In this document: one piece after another, positions 7,995 through 16,123 of the stretch | Numbering within the stretch: the first letter of the stretch is position 1 | Layout: each line of letters starts with the position of its first letter | From: Actinomycetes bacterium | Lineage (GTDB): Bacteria > Actinomycetota > Aquicultoria > Aquicultorales > Aquicultoraceae | Direction: 5' to 3' | NCBI GenBank assembly: GCA_021794835.1 | Contig: JAJYQA010000035.1 | Coordinates: 33,185-97,184 of the forward strand | Length of the DNA: 64,000 bases | Notes under the pieces: model-generated | The model's input: the letters and a program-made list of their open reading frames with translations, nothing else | Told to the model about the DNA's origin: nothing | Database searches by the model: none | Program-made: the position numbers and the translations under genes

Positions 7995-9163
7995 TGCTAA
8001 GAATCATGTTCATCTCGTGGCAGGGCGTTCGCTCGCGGCTGGGCCGGAGTATACTTACCGCACTAAGCCTATTTGTCGGAGTTCTGGCGATCGTAGTGAT
8101 CCAGGCCGGCGCAGGAGCCGCGCGAGATGCTGTTGTCTCCAACGCGGTTCTCACCAGCGGGCGTGCTATTACCATGAGCTTGAATACCGACGTCGACCGA
8201 CAGTCTTTCGCGAAAGCTGATCGATTGCGAGTTCTACTTGATGGAGCGTTGGCTCCCTTTGAAGGGGCCACGGTACTGATTGTAGATAGCGGCAATACTG
8301 CTATAACGGATGGGGCTGCCGAGCTGACCCTCGTCAAGGGCAACCTGCGTGCTGTCAGGCCCTTTCCCCTGCACTCAGGTAGTTGGATCGGGCCGAGCGC
8401 TGGCATTATCCTGCCCCTAGCAATCAACGAAGCAGCAAGCTCCAAGCTGGGGTTATCTGTCAACTCGACAGCCACAATCAAACTGGGCCAGGTCAATGAG
8501 AAGGCAACCGCCCGAATTGTCGGAGTAGTGGATGATGGGTTCAAGGAGCCGAACGCTTATGCGCCGCTAGACCTCACCCAGCCCTGGGTGAGACAGTTGG
8601 CTTACCTCAAATCGGCACGCCTCCTGGTACACGTAGATAGCGCCGTTAACGTTAACGGGCTAAGTAGCCTGCTGCGCACAGAATACGCTCGCGTATTCGA
8701 TACCGCGACCACACCGGATATCAATAGGCTTGATAATCAGGAATCGTTCGATAAGACGCTAACTGTCATCGCTCTCATCTTCTCGGTCGTCGCCGGACTT
8801 AGCCTGCTCGTAGGCTCCCTTGGCATCCTCAACATAGGCTTGGCCACACTTCGCGAGCGATCAGATGAACTTTCCCTGCGCCGGTCATTTGGCGCAACCA
8901 AGCTCCAGGTAGCCGCGATCATGGTGCTGGAAGGCCAGATTGTTGCTCTTGCCGCCGCTGGGATAGCGCTATGTGTTGGCCTTGTCAGCTTCCCATTGGT
9001 TGCGTCACTCTTATCTCAGGGCATTGATATCACTCACCAAAGCTTCCCGATCCCCGCAGCTGTAGTTGGGATTGCCGCCAGTTGCACGGCTGCTTTTGCA
9101 GGCAGCGTGACTCCGGCGATTCGTGCGGCTCGCGTGCCCATCGCATCGATTATGCGGCTCTAG
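7994..9163 (+). CDS. ABC transporter permease (MacB/FtsX type)
   Basis: Overlaps ATPase stop (TAATG); MacB periplasmic core and C-terminal FtsX domain (LRERSDELSLRRSFGATKLQVAAIMVLEG). Confidence 0.92.
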   Translation: MLRIMFISWQGVRSRLGRSILTALSLFVGVLAIVVIQAGAGAARDAVVSNAVLTSGRAITMSLNTDVDRQSFAKADRLRVLLDGALAPFEGATVLIVDSGNTAITDGAAELTLVKGNLRAVRPFPLHSGSWIGPSAGIILPLAINEAASSKLGLSVNSTATIKLGQVNEKATARIVGVVDDGFKEPNAYAPLDLTQPWVRQLAYLKSARLLVHVDSAVNVNGLSSLLRTEYARVFDTATTPDINRLDNQESFDKTLTVIALIFSVVAGLSLLVGSLGILNIGLATLRERSDELSLRRSFGATKLQVAAIMVLEGQIVALAAAGIALCVGLVSFPLVASLLSQGIDITHQSFPIPAAVVGIAASCTAAFAGSVTPAIRAARVPIASIMRL

Positions 9164-9215
9164 GACCTTGACAGTAAATGGGAACGATTTCCACTAAGGT
9201 CAGGGGCGTATTCTG

Positions 9216-9259
9216 CCGATAAAAATAACCGTAGGCTTGAAAAGGCCTATTTTTATCGG
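9216..9259. repeat. Perfect 12-bp inverted repeat
   Basis: CCGATAAAAATA (9216-9227) / TATTTTTATCGG (9248-9259); nested TAGGC/GCCTA. Confidence 0.8.
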
Positions 9260-9308
9260 TATTTAAGGCAAGAATTAAACAAGAGATCAGCATTTTTAGG
9301 AGTAGATC

Positions 9309-9548
9309 GTGGTAAAGCTGACGCGCCTGGACGGAAGTGAACTTACCATAAATGCAAACTTAATAGAGGTCGTTGAGGCAAACCCAGATACAGTGATCAC
9401 TCTTATAAACAACAAGAAATTTATGGTCAAAGAAACACCAGACGAAGTTATAGAGAAAGTAGTGAAGCATTACCAAAAAGCCGGCGGTCCCAGGCTTATA
9501 GTCTATACGGACCACGCTTGCTCCGTAGACGAGCATTTGGCACCATAG
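9309..9548 (+). CDS. flbD: Flagellar FlbD family protein
   Basis: VKLTRLDGSELTINANLIEVVEANPDTVITLINNKKFMVKETPDEVIEKV. Confidence 0.9.
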   Translation: MVKLTRLDGSELTINANLIEVVEANPDTVITLINNKKFMVKETPDEVIEKVVKHYQKAGGPRLIVYTDHACSVDEHLAP

Positions 9549-9667
9549 ATTCTTCGCAGTATCCTTCGCAACACAATTCCTAGCAACTAGCTGCAGCAGC
9601 TAGTTTTACCAAAGCCAAGGGATAAAAACCTTTGACAGACTATATTTGCATATTTTAAAGGTGGTTT

Positions 9668-10222
9668 TTGATGGCTGAAGAAAAAGCTGTAGCACAAAGA
9701 AAAGAGGCTTCTCAGGCTTCTCAGGAACAAGAGGAAGTCCAAAAAGCTAAGAAAGAAAAAGGCCCAGGCCTACTCTCAAAGATAGGTTTTCTTAGGATAC
9801 CAATTCTTTTTATTGTAGTTGCCGTCCTTGCAGCTGGGACGGCCCTAGTTGTAACCAAAGTTGCCCAGGGCAGTGCTGTAACTAAAAAAGGGGATGCAAA
9901 AGCGCAGAAGAAAGACCAGCTTGGGAAATTTATAACCCTTGATCCGTTTACGGTAAATCTCGCCGGTGGGCAGAACTATCTGCAGACCGCAATTGCTTTT
10001 GAGATCGATAGCAAGAACACCGAGCTGGAGAATGAGTTAAACGACAGGAAGCCGCAGATTAGCGACGCCATTATAACTATCCTTTCCTCAAAATCGATGG
10101 GCGATATCTCTAGCAACCAGGGGAGGGAAAAGCTTAAAGCTGAGATTAAAAAGGCGGTAGACTCTCTACTTAGCTATGGTAAAATTGAACGTGTCTACTT
10201 TACTACGTTCATTATGCAGTAA
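9668..10222 (+). CDS. fliL: Flagellar basal body-associated protein FliL
   Basis: Single TM plus FVTVNL-like LDPFTVNLAGGQNYLQTAIAFEI; adjacent to fliM. Confidence 0.9.
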   Translation: MMAEEKAVAQRKEASQASQEQEEVQKAKKEKGPGLLSKIGFLRIPILFIVVAVLAAGTALVVTKVAQGSAVTKKGDAKAQKKDQLGKFITLDPFTVNLAGGQNYLQTAIAFEIDSKNTELENELNDRKPQISDAIITILSSKSMGDISSNQGREKLKAEIKKAVDSLLSYGKIERVYFTTFIMQ

Positions 10223-10248
10223 TATTCTTACCATGGATACAGTAGGAG

Positions 10249-11244
10249 TTGGTTATGGCTGGAACGCTTACACAAGAGGAAATTAACGCGCTCTTGTCTA
10301 CAACATCAACGGAGCAGTTAGAGAGCGTTAGGAACAAACCTACCGCTGCGGCGACTAATGCAAAACATGTCCGGATCTATAATTTCCGTCACCCCGACAA
10401 ATTTTCTAAAAGTCACTTAAGTACTATGGAGCTTATCTATGAAGGCTTCTCACGTCACTTAAAGACCGTCCTTTTTGTCTATATCCGCCAAAGCATTAAT
10501 TTTAGCCTTGCATCGGTTGAGCAGCAGTCATTTGAGGAGTATGTAGAGTCGCTTTCAACGCCAAGCTCGCTAATTACTTTTAAAATGAAAGGACTCCACG
10601 GCAGTGCAGTGCTGGAGATAGGCCCAGAGCTTACGTTTCTTATACTGGATAGGCTGCTCGGTGGGACGGGAAACCAGCCAACTAAAGTCAGGGATTTAAC
10701 CGAGATTGAGCAGGTTATTATACGAAAAGTTGCTGAAAGGATTCTTATGGCATTTAGGATGGCTTGGTCTGAAATCCATGATATTGAACCTTCTATCGAG
10801 GCACTCGAGACAAACCCTCAGCTCTTACAAGTTGTCCCCCCAAATGAGATCGTAGCAATCGCAACTCTTGAAGTAAGGATAGGCGAGGCGACCGGAGCTA
10901 TGAGTGTTTGTCTCCCTTACCTTACGCTTGAGACAATAATGCCTAAACTTACTAGGCAGGTTTGGTTCTCCGCCAAGTTTGAGCACCAAAATGGTGATGA
11001 GGTGGAAAACCACAAAATAAAAGAAAATATTAACCAGGTACGGCTTCCCGTTTCAGTTGAACTTGGGAGGGCTAAAATAAGTGTTAAAGACTTGCTTCAA
11101 TTAAAACCGGGCGATTCAATTCAGCTGGATACGCCCGCTAATCACGACGTTAGGGTTTTAGTTAACGGCAAAGTTAAATTCTATGCGCAACCAGGAGTTA
11201 TCGGAAAGAGATTAGCAGTAAAGGCCACTAAAGTAGCTACTTAA
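10249..11244 (+). CDS. fliM: Flagellar motor switch protein FliM
   Basis: LTQEEINALL start, YNFRHPDKFSKSHL motif. Confidence 0.95.
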   Translation: MVMAGTLTQEEINALLSTTSTEQLESVRNKPTAAATNAKHVRIYNFRHPDKFSKSHLSTMELIYEGFSRHLKTVLFVYIRQSINFSLASVEQQSFEEYVESLSTPSSLITFKMKGLHGSAVLEIGPELTFLILDRLLGGTGNQPTKVRDLTEIEQVIIRKVAERILMAFRMAWSEIHDIEPSIEALETNPQLLQVVPPNEIVAIATLEVRIGEATGAMSVCLPYLTLETIMPKLTRQVWFSAKFEHQNGDEVENHKIKENINQVRLPVSVELGRAKISVKDLLQLKPGDSIQLDTPANHDVRVLVNGKVKFYAQPGVIGKRLAVKATKVAT

Positions 11245-11255
11245 GGAGTCGCCCT

Positions 11256-12341
11256 ATGAAAGATGAAAAACCAGATGCAGCAGAGTTCTCAGAAATAGAA
11301 AAAAGTGCTGTCGGTGAAATATGCGACCTAATTATCTCATCCCTAGCAAAAGCTTTTGGCGAAAGACTCGGCGCAGATGTTGGGGTGAATCCGTCTATAG
11401 TCGAGCCATTAGAATTGGAAGGGGTAACCAGCAAGATAACCGCACCTGTTTTGCTTATCCAGCTAAGTTTAAGGCTGGCAATCGAGGGCAACCTCTTTAT
11501 GTTTGTCAGCGGAGACGGCCTTCCGAGGATTTTTGATGCCGCAATCCCCGAGGACGCCAAAGAAGTGGGAGCTGACGATGAGGTAATACTTAATGGACTA
11601 AAGGAGATTACAAACGGCGCGGTATCCGAGGCGTTTACGAACTTCGCCCAGAGCATGGGCCGTGAGATAAGCTGTCTGGTGACCGATATTGTTGTGCTGC
11701 AGGATGAATCCGGTTTTAAAAGCATCGATTCTCTCTATCCTGACGGCAACCTCTTATATGCAGCGGCAGCTTTAAGTCTGCCGGGCGGAGAAGTAAATGC
11801 CGGCTTCTTGCTCCCCATAAGTCTAAGTAGCCAGATGATTGAGCTGTTGCTAAGCGAACAGCCTCCGGTGGAAGAGGGAGCCCCGGATGCTGGAGCTGGT
11901 TCGGACGATTCCGAGGAACAGCCGGCCGTGTCCGAACTTGTCCAAGAAGAATATGGGCTAGGTGAACCGGTGGGTGAAGCGGAGGCCGGTAGGGTAGGTG
12001 AACCGCCTCAGCTGCAAGAAATCGAACATGATGTGCAACCAGCTAAATTCGGCGCGATAGGTGTTGGAGATGGCGAGCCGGGCACGAGCAATATATCACT
12101 TCTTTTAGATGTAATGCTTGATGCCTCGATTGAGCTGGGCAAGACCCAGATGGCAATTGAAGAGATTTTAAAACTGGCTAAGGGTTCGGTTATTGAGCTT
12201 GATAAGCTTGCCTCTGAGCCAGTTGATTTTTTAGTGAACGGCAAAGTAATAGCACGCGGTGAAGTTGTGGTAATCGACGATAACTTCGGCATAAGGATAA
12301 CCGAAATCCTTAGCCAGAGGGCCCGGCTGGAGAGCCTCTAG
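11256..12341 (+). CDS. fliY: Flagellar motor switch protein FliY (CheC-like domain fused to FliN domain)
   Basis: N-terminal CheC/FliY region, C-terminal FliN domain (LLLDVMLDASIELGKTQMAIEEILKLAKGSVIELDKLASEPVDFLVNGKVIARGEVVVIDDNFGIRITEI). Confidence 0.93.
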   Translation: MKDEKPDAAEFSEIEKSAVGEICDLIISSLAKAFGERLGADVGVNPSIVEPLELEGVTSKITAPVLLIQLSLRLAIEGNLFMFVSGDGLPRIFDAAIPEDAKEVGADDEVILNGLKEITNGAVSEAFTNFAQSMGREISCLVTDIVVLQDESGFKSIDSLYPDGNLLYAAAALSLPGGEVNAGFLLPISLSSQMIELLLSEQPPVEEGAPDAGAGSDDSEEQPAVSELVQEEYGLGEPVGEAEAGRVGEPPQLQEIEHDVQPAKFGAIGVGDGEPGTSNISLLLDVMLDASIELGKTQMAIEEILKLAKGSVIELDKLASEPVDFLVNGKVIARGEVVVIDDNFGIRITEILSQRARLESL

Positions 12342-12648
12342 GGAATTTTGCAAATCCGGTATAGTTTTTTTTGGTTCGTGCCGATACCTTTAGATGAGGA
12401 AGGGCTCAGACTCTCATCTCTAAAAGCTCTCCTTTTAGGGTTTCCGGTTTGTCCTGCTGCCGAGCTCTTCCTCCCCCTATCTAATCTGCAATATTTTCTG
12501 ATCATCCTTCCACCTATTAATTTATCCTACAAGCCCATATTTTTAATAAAAAACAAGCATTCGTTTCGGTAAATAAATTGCGTGGTGTATGTTGCCAAAA
12601 TTCTGTAAAATATGATTAGTAAGTAACTTTTCGTATGAAGCAGGGGAA

Positions 12649-13242
12649 ATGGTTACCAAGTCGCGCGCTAAATCAGCAATAATCAATGGGCTAATTATAG
12701 CATTAGCTCTGGTTTTCTGCCTATCGGCTATATTTATTGTACTGGCCCTCGAATTTGACAAAAAGACCGACCATCATGATCAGGCTAAAGACAAAGGGCT
12801 TTTAGGGGTGCTGGTGTCATCGGGGGAGAAGCAGGGGCAAACAAGCAAAAACACCAGTCCGCTATCCGGTTTTCCGGATAGTATTCCGGGATATAACCAG
12901 GTTGCCGAAAGCGTTGGGCCTCAATTGAGCTCGCGCACTTATATGCCGGTAGATTTAGCAAGCGTGGTTGATTCTATGACTGCCTCAATCCAGCAATACA
13001 GGGCAGATACTGAGGCAGCAGAGGCAGTTTATCAGCTGAGGTACAGTTATATCTATGATCACCAGCTAATATGGATGAGGATGCAGGGGACAGAGACCTT
13101 TTACGGAGACGATCGCGTTAGTTACGCTGTGATTGCCTGGTCGCAGGGAAATCAAATGGTCAAGATATTGGCCAAAGTAAAGGCGGGCAATTCTACCGGA
13201 GCTTTGCTTGGACCGCTTATGGATGCGGCCAAAGAGTTCTAA
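12649..13242 (+). CDS. Membrane-anchored hypothetical protein
   Basis: N-terminal TM, open 197 codons, SD caggggaaatgg. Confidence 0.65.
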   Translation: MVTKSRAKSAIINGLIIALALVFCLSAIFIVLALEFDKKTDHHDQAKDKGLLGVLVSSGEKQGQTSKNTSPLSGFPDSIPGYNQVAESVGPQLSSRTYMPVDLASVVDSMTASIQQYRADTEAAEAVYQLRYSYIYDHQLIWMRMQGTETFYGDDRVSYAVIAWSQGNQMVKILAKVKAGNSTGALLGPLMDAAKEF

Positions 13243-13319
13243 TCCTTGCCGATTTAGGTTAGGGTGTTCTTTTGCGATAATTTTATCTACTATTCCAATG
13301 TAAAAACTAGATATTAGCG

Positions 13320-13348
13320 TTGACCCATATAGAGTAATTGTTTAAAAT
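13320..13348 (+). promoter_or_regulatory. Candidate sigma70 promoter without an obvious downstream CDS
   Basis: TTGACC-N17-TAAAAT. Confidence 0.5.
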
Positions 13349-13423
13349 AGTAAGTAACAATTATTTCAATCTTAAGGGATTTACGGTAACTAAGCTGGTA
13401 ATATATAGTGGATCAGTGGAATG

Positions 13424-13460
13424 TAATGAGTCATAAAATTAAGAATTTTATGACTCATTA
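13424..13460. repeat. Perfect 17-bp inverted repeat, 3-nt loop
   Basis: TAATGAGTCATAAAATT-AAG-AATTTTATGACTCATTA. Confidence 0.95.
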
Positions 13461-13726
13461 TCCTTATTGCCATCGTAATAATTCTTCTTTCAGTCGTTGG
13501 GGTTATCCTTGAGCAGGGCACTAAAGTCCGGCTGTAAATAAGGACAGCCTTGATTTCAGCACAAAAGCTTCTTTAAAAAAGACAATTTTTGCTAAAAGTT
13601 GGTGGGAAAAACCGCTTGCAGATATGGCAATTACTACCAATTAATGTTATATTGGTATTGCAAGCTTGATAGTTGCTGGCTTATTTAGTTTACCAGAGGT
13701 CATGGTTCATAAGCTGGAGGTGCGAA

Positions 13727-13963
13727 ATGGACGTTTATGACCTAAGCGGTAAAAGAAAAAATGCCTGCTCAAACCTGAGAAGATGTCCGGCTAGTTATTA
13801 CCATAACTGCAGTGCCTATAAAAAAGGGCTGAATTGCTGGGATGTGGAGGATGTTCCGTGCTGCAGGAGAAATGATAAAAGCCGTTGCTCGTCTTGTACA
13901 CTTTTTCGTGCGTACCTTTTTGGATCAACTACACAAACATACCCACGTACAACCAGTAATTAG
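13727..13963 (+). CDS. Small Cys-rich putative metal-binding protein
   Basis: SD ctggaggtgcgaaATG; MDVYDLSGKRKNACSNLRRCPASYYHNCSAYKKGLNCWDVEDVPCCRRNDKSRCSSCTLFRAYL. ORF track start (13673) lies upstream of the SD. Confidence 0.75.
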   Translation: MDVYDLSGKRKNACSNLRRCPASYYHNCSAYKKGLNCWDVEDVPCCRRNDKSRCSSCTLFRAYLFGSTTQTYPRTTSN

Positions 13964-14035
13964 CATAAGCTAATCTTGAAGGATTTTTTGGAGAGTCTGA
14001 GCCAATAGGAACTAAATATAGAATGCTGGGTCACT

Positions 14036-14067
14036 GGCTAGATTCCAACTATAGCTGGAATCTAGCC
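14036..14067 (+). terminator. Intrinsic terminator
   Basis: GGCTAGATTCCA-actatagc-TGGAATCTAGCC followed by tttagtccttttt. Confidence 0.8.
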
Positions 14068-14178
14068 TTTAGTCCTTTTTCAACCTCGCTTGGCACCTGT
14101 AATTTTCATCAATCTTCTTCTGATTCCTGGCTTCTGATTCCTGATTTCTGTATCCTGATATTATCAACCGGTGTTTTT

Positions 14179-14823
14179 TTGGAGGCAGAGCTGGAGCTCA
14201 TCACTATTTTCTCAACCGCACTAGTAATCGCACTTTCGGGGGCTATGATGCCCGGACCTTTGTTTACCGTTGCAATAAGCGAGGCCACGAAGAAAGGTCA
14301 GAGAGCTGCTATGATGCTTGTCGTGGGGCACTCAGCATTAGAGTTTATTCTTGTAGTTGGTTTTACCTTCGGCCTTTATACCGTTCTTAAAAATCCCATA
14401 ATTACAAGATTTATAGGTGTGGTTGGGGGAGGGTTTTTGCTCTGGATGGGCTATGGTATTATCGCCGATACGTACCGAGGGCGGGTGTCCTTAAATCTTA
14501 ACCCAACCGACAGGCAACTTAAGATTGACCCGGTTTTTGAGGGTGTTACGACAAGCATGTCTAATCCCTATTGGACTATCTGGTGGGCCACCATCGGTGC
14601 AAAGTATCTTTTAGATTCGCTAAAACATGGAATACCGGGGTTGACCTCCTTCTACTTTGGACACATCCTTGGAGACTTTCTCTGGTATGGGACGATTGCC
14701 TATATCGTCGTGACGGGGAAGAGGTTTGTTACCGATCGCATCTATCGGGACGTGCTTTTTGTTTGCGGCTTATTTTTAGTGTTTTTAGCTGTTGCCTTTA
14801 TCTTCAATATTCGCTTGTTTTAG
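14179..14823 (+). CDS. LysE/RhtB family exporter (start uncertain: TTG 14179 or CTG 14191)
   Basis: LSGAMMPGPLFTVAI, SNPYWTIWWATIGAKYL; the longer ORF start at 14023 would run through a terminator hairpin and a heptamer repeat. Confidence 0.85.
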   Translation: MEAELELITIFSTALVIALSGAMMPGPLFTVAISEATKKGQRAAMMLVVGHSALEFILVVGFTFGLYTVLKNPIITRFIGVVGGGFLLWMGYGIIADTYRGRVSLNLNPTDRQLKIDPVFEGVTTSMSNPYWTIWWATIGAKYLLDSLKHGIPGLTSFYFGHILGDFLWYGTIAYIVVTGKRFVTDRIYRDVLFVCGLFLVFLAVAFIFNIRLF

Positions 14824-14968
14824 CAACCGATATTGCACTCAACAGCAGTTACTTTGACTTATAAACTGGCAGAGCGTATTATAAGAAGTCAAGTTGTGAT
14901 TGAGCATATAATCACAAGATATCCGTTTTTGATATCGTATGTTTTCTTAGGGGAAGTTAGGAGGCACT

Positions 14969-16123
14969 GTGTCAAGACGTCTATTTGCTTTTTCAGCCAT
15001 CGTTTCTTTGTTTATCCTTGCTTTATCCGGTTGTTCAAAGCCGGTGCCCCCACAAGGTGGTTTTGAAAAGCCGATAAGTATCGGCCTAATTCTGCCTATG
15101 AAGGGCAATTATGCGACTTATGGGACACTTTGTAAAAACTCGATTGACTTAGCTGTTGACGCAGTAAATAATAATGGTGGTATTTCCGGACGCAAGCTTG
15201 AGATACTAGCGGGGGATGATGCGTCCAACGGCAACATTGCAAAGAGTATTGCCGAGCAGTATGTTATAGTACAAAAGGTTTCCGCTATTGTAGGTCCATA
15301 TACTAGTCAATCGGCGATGGAGGCAGCACCTTCCGTGGATAAAGGCGGTGTGCCGATGGTGGCCATTCGCGCGTCAGACCCGTCTATTACGCAAGTAGGC
15401 AAGTATATTTTTAGGGCTTGTTACGTAAGCACGTACCAGGGTACCATCTTGGGCTGCTTCGCCGGTCATGACCTTGGGCTTAAAAGGGCCGCAGTAATTT
15501 ATAATAGCAGCGATCCAAATTCTAAAACACTGATCGATAACTTTAAAAAAGAGTTTGCGAAGTTCGGAGGAGTTTTGGTTAGTGAAAAGTCCTATGATAT
15601 GAATACGACCGACTATACCACCCAGGTAAGTGAGGTGGCAAAGGCAAGCCCGGATGTTATCCTGCTGCCGGATTTTGAAGATAAAGCCGGCCTGATTATG
15701 AAGAAGGCTTCCGAGATGGGGGTTAAGGCTACATTCCTGGGTACTGACCTTTGGGATCCCGCGAACCTAGTTAAGGTCGCTGGCGACGCCGCTGTGGGAA
15801 GCTACTTTACGGCTCATTTCTCGCCCGATGACCCCGACAAGAAAGTACAGGAGTTTGTTTCTCTCTACAAAGATGAATACGGGACGAAGCCGGGAGAATC
15901 GGCAGCGCTTAGCTATGATGCGATATCGCTGGTTATTGAGGCCATCAAGCAAGCCAACTCCGATAACCCCGCGAAGATAAGAGAGGCGCTAGCCGACCTG
16001 AAAAATTTCAGGGGTGTCACCGGCATGTTTAGTTTTGATAAGGATAGGAATCCTAAAAAGGGCGGAATAATCATGAAAGTTGAACCGAACGCCCAGGTGT
16101 TTGTAAAACATATTAAGCCATAG
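14969..16123 (+). CDS. ABC transporter substrate-binding lipoprotein (LivJ-like)
   Basis: Lipobox LALSGC; ISIGLILPMKGNYATYGTLCKNSIDLAVDAVNNNGGISGRKLEILAGDDA. Confidence 0.92.
   Translation: MSRRLFAFSAIVSLFILALSGCSKPVPPQGGFEKPISIGLILPMKGNYATYGTLCKNSIDLAVDAVNNNGGISGRKLEILAGDDASNGNIAKSIAEQYVIVQKVSAIVGPYTSQSAMEAAPSVDKGGVPMVAIRASDPSITQVGKYIFRACYVSTYQGTILGCFAGHDLGLKRAAVIYNSSDPNSKTLIDNFKKEFAKFGGVLVSEKSYDMNTTDYTTQVSEVAKASPDVILLPDFEDKAGLIMKKASEMGVKATFLGTDLWDPANLVKVAGDAAVGSYFTAHFSPDDPDKKVQEFVSLYKDEYGTKPGESAALSYDAISLVIEAIKQANSDNPAKIREALADLKNFRGVTGMFSFDKDRNPKKGGIIMKVEPNAQVFVKHIKP

Noticed and set aside
8573-8658. Palindromes CTCACCCAG-cc-CTGGGTGAG and CCGTTAACGTTAACGG inside the MacB-like permease gene
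   Set aside because: Short, within coding sequence, and not clearly above chance; noted only.
14023-14178. N-terminal extension of the LysE ORF (MLGHWLDSNYSWNLAFSPFS...)
   Set aside because: It spans an intrinsic terminator hairpin and a heptamer repeat; the family begins near ELITIFSTALVIALSGAMMPGP.
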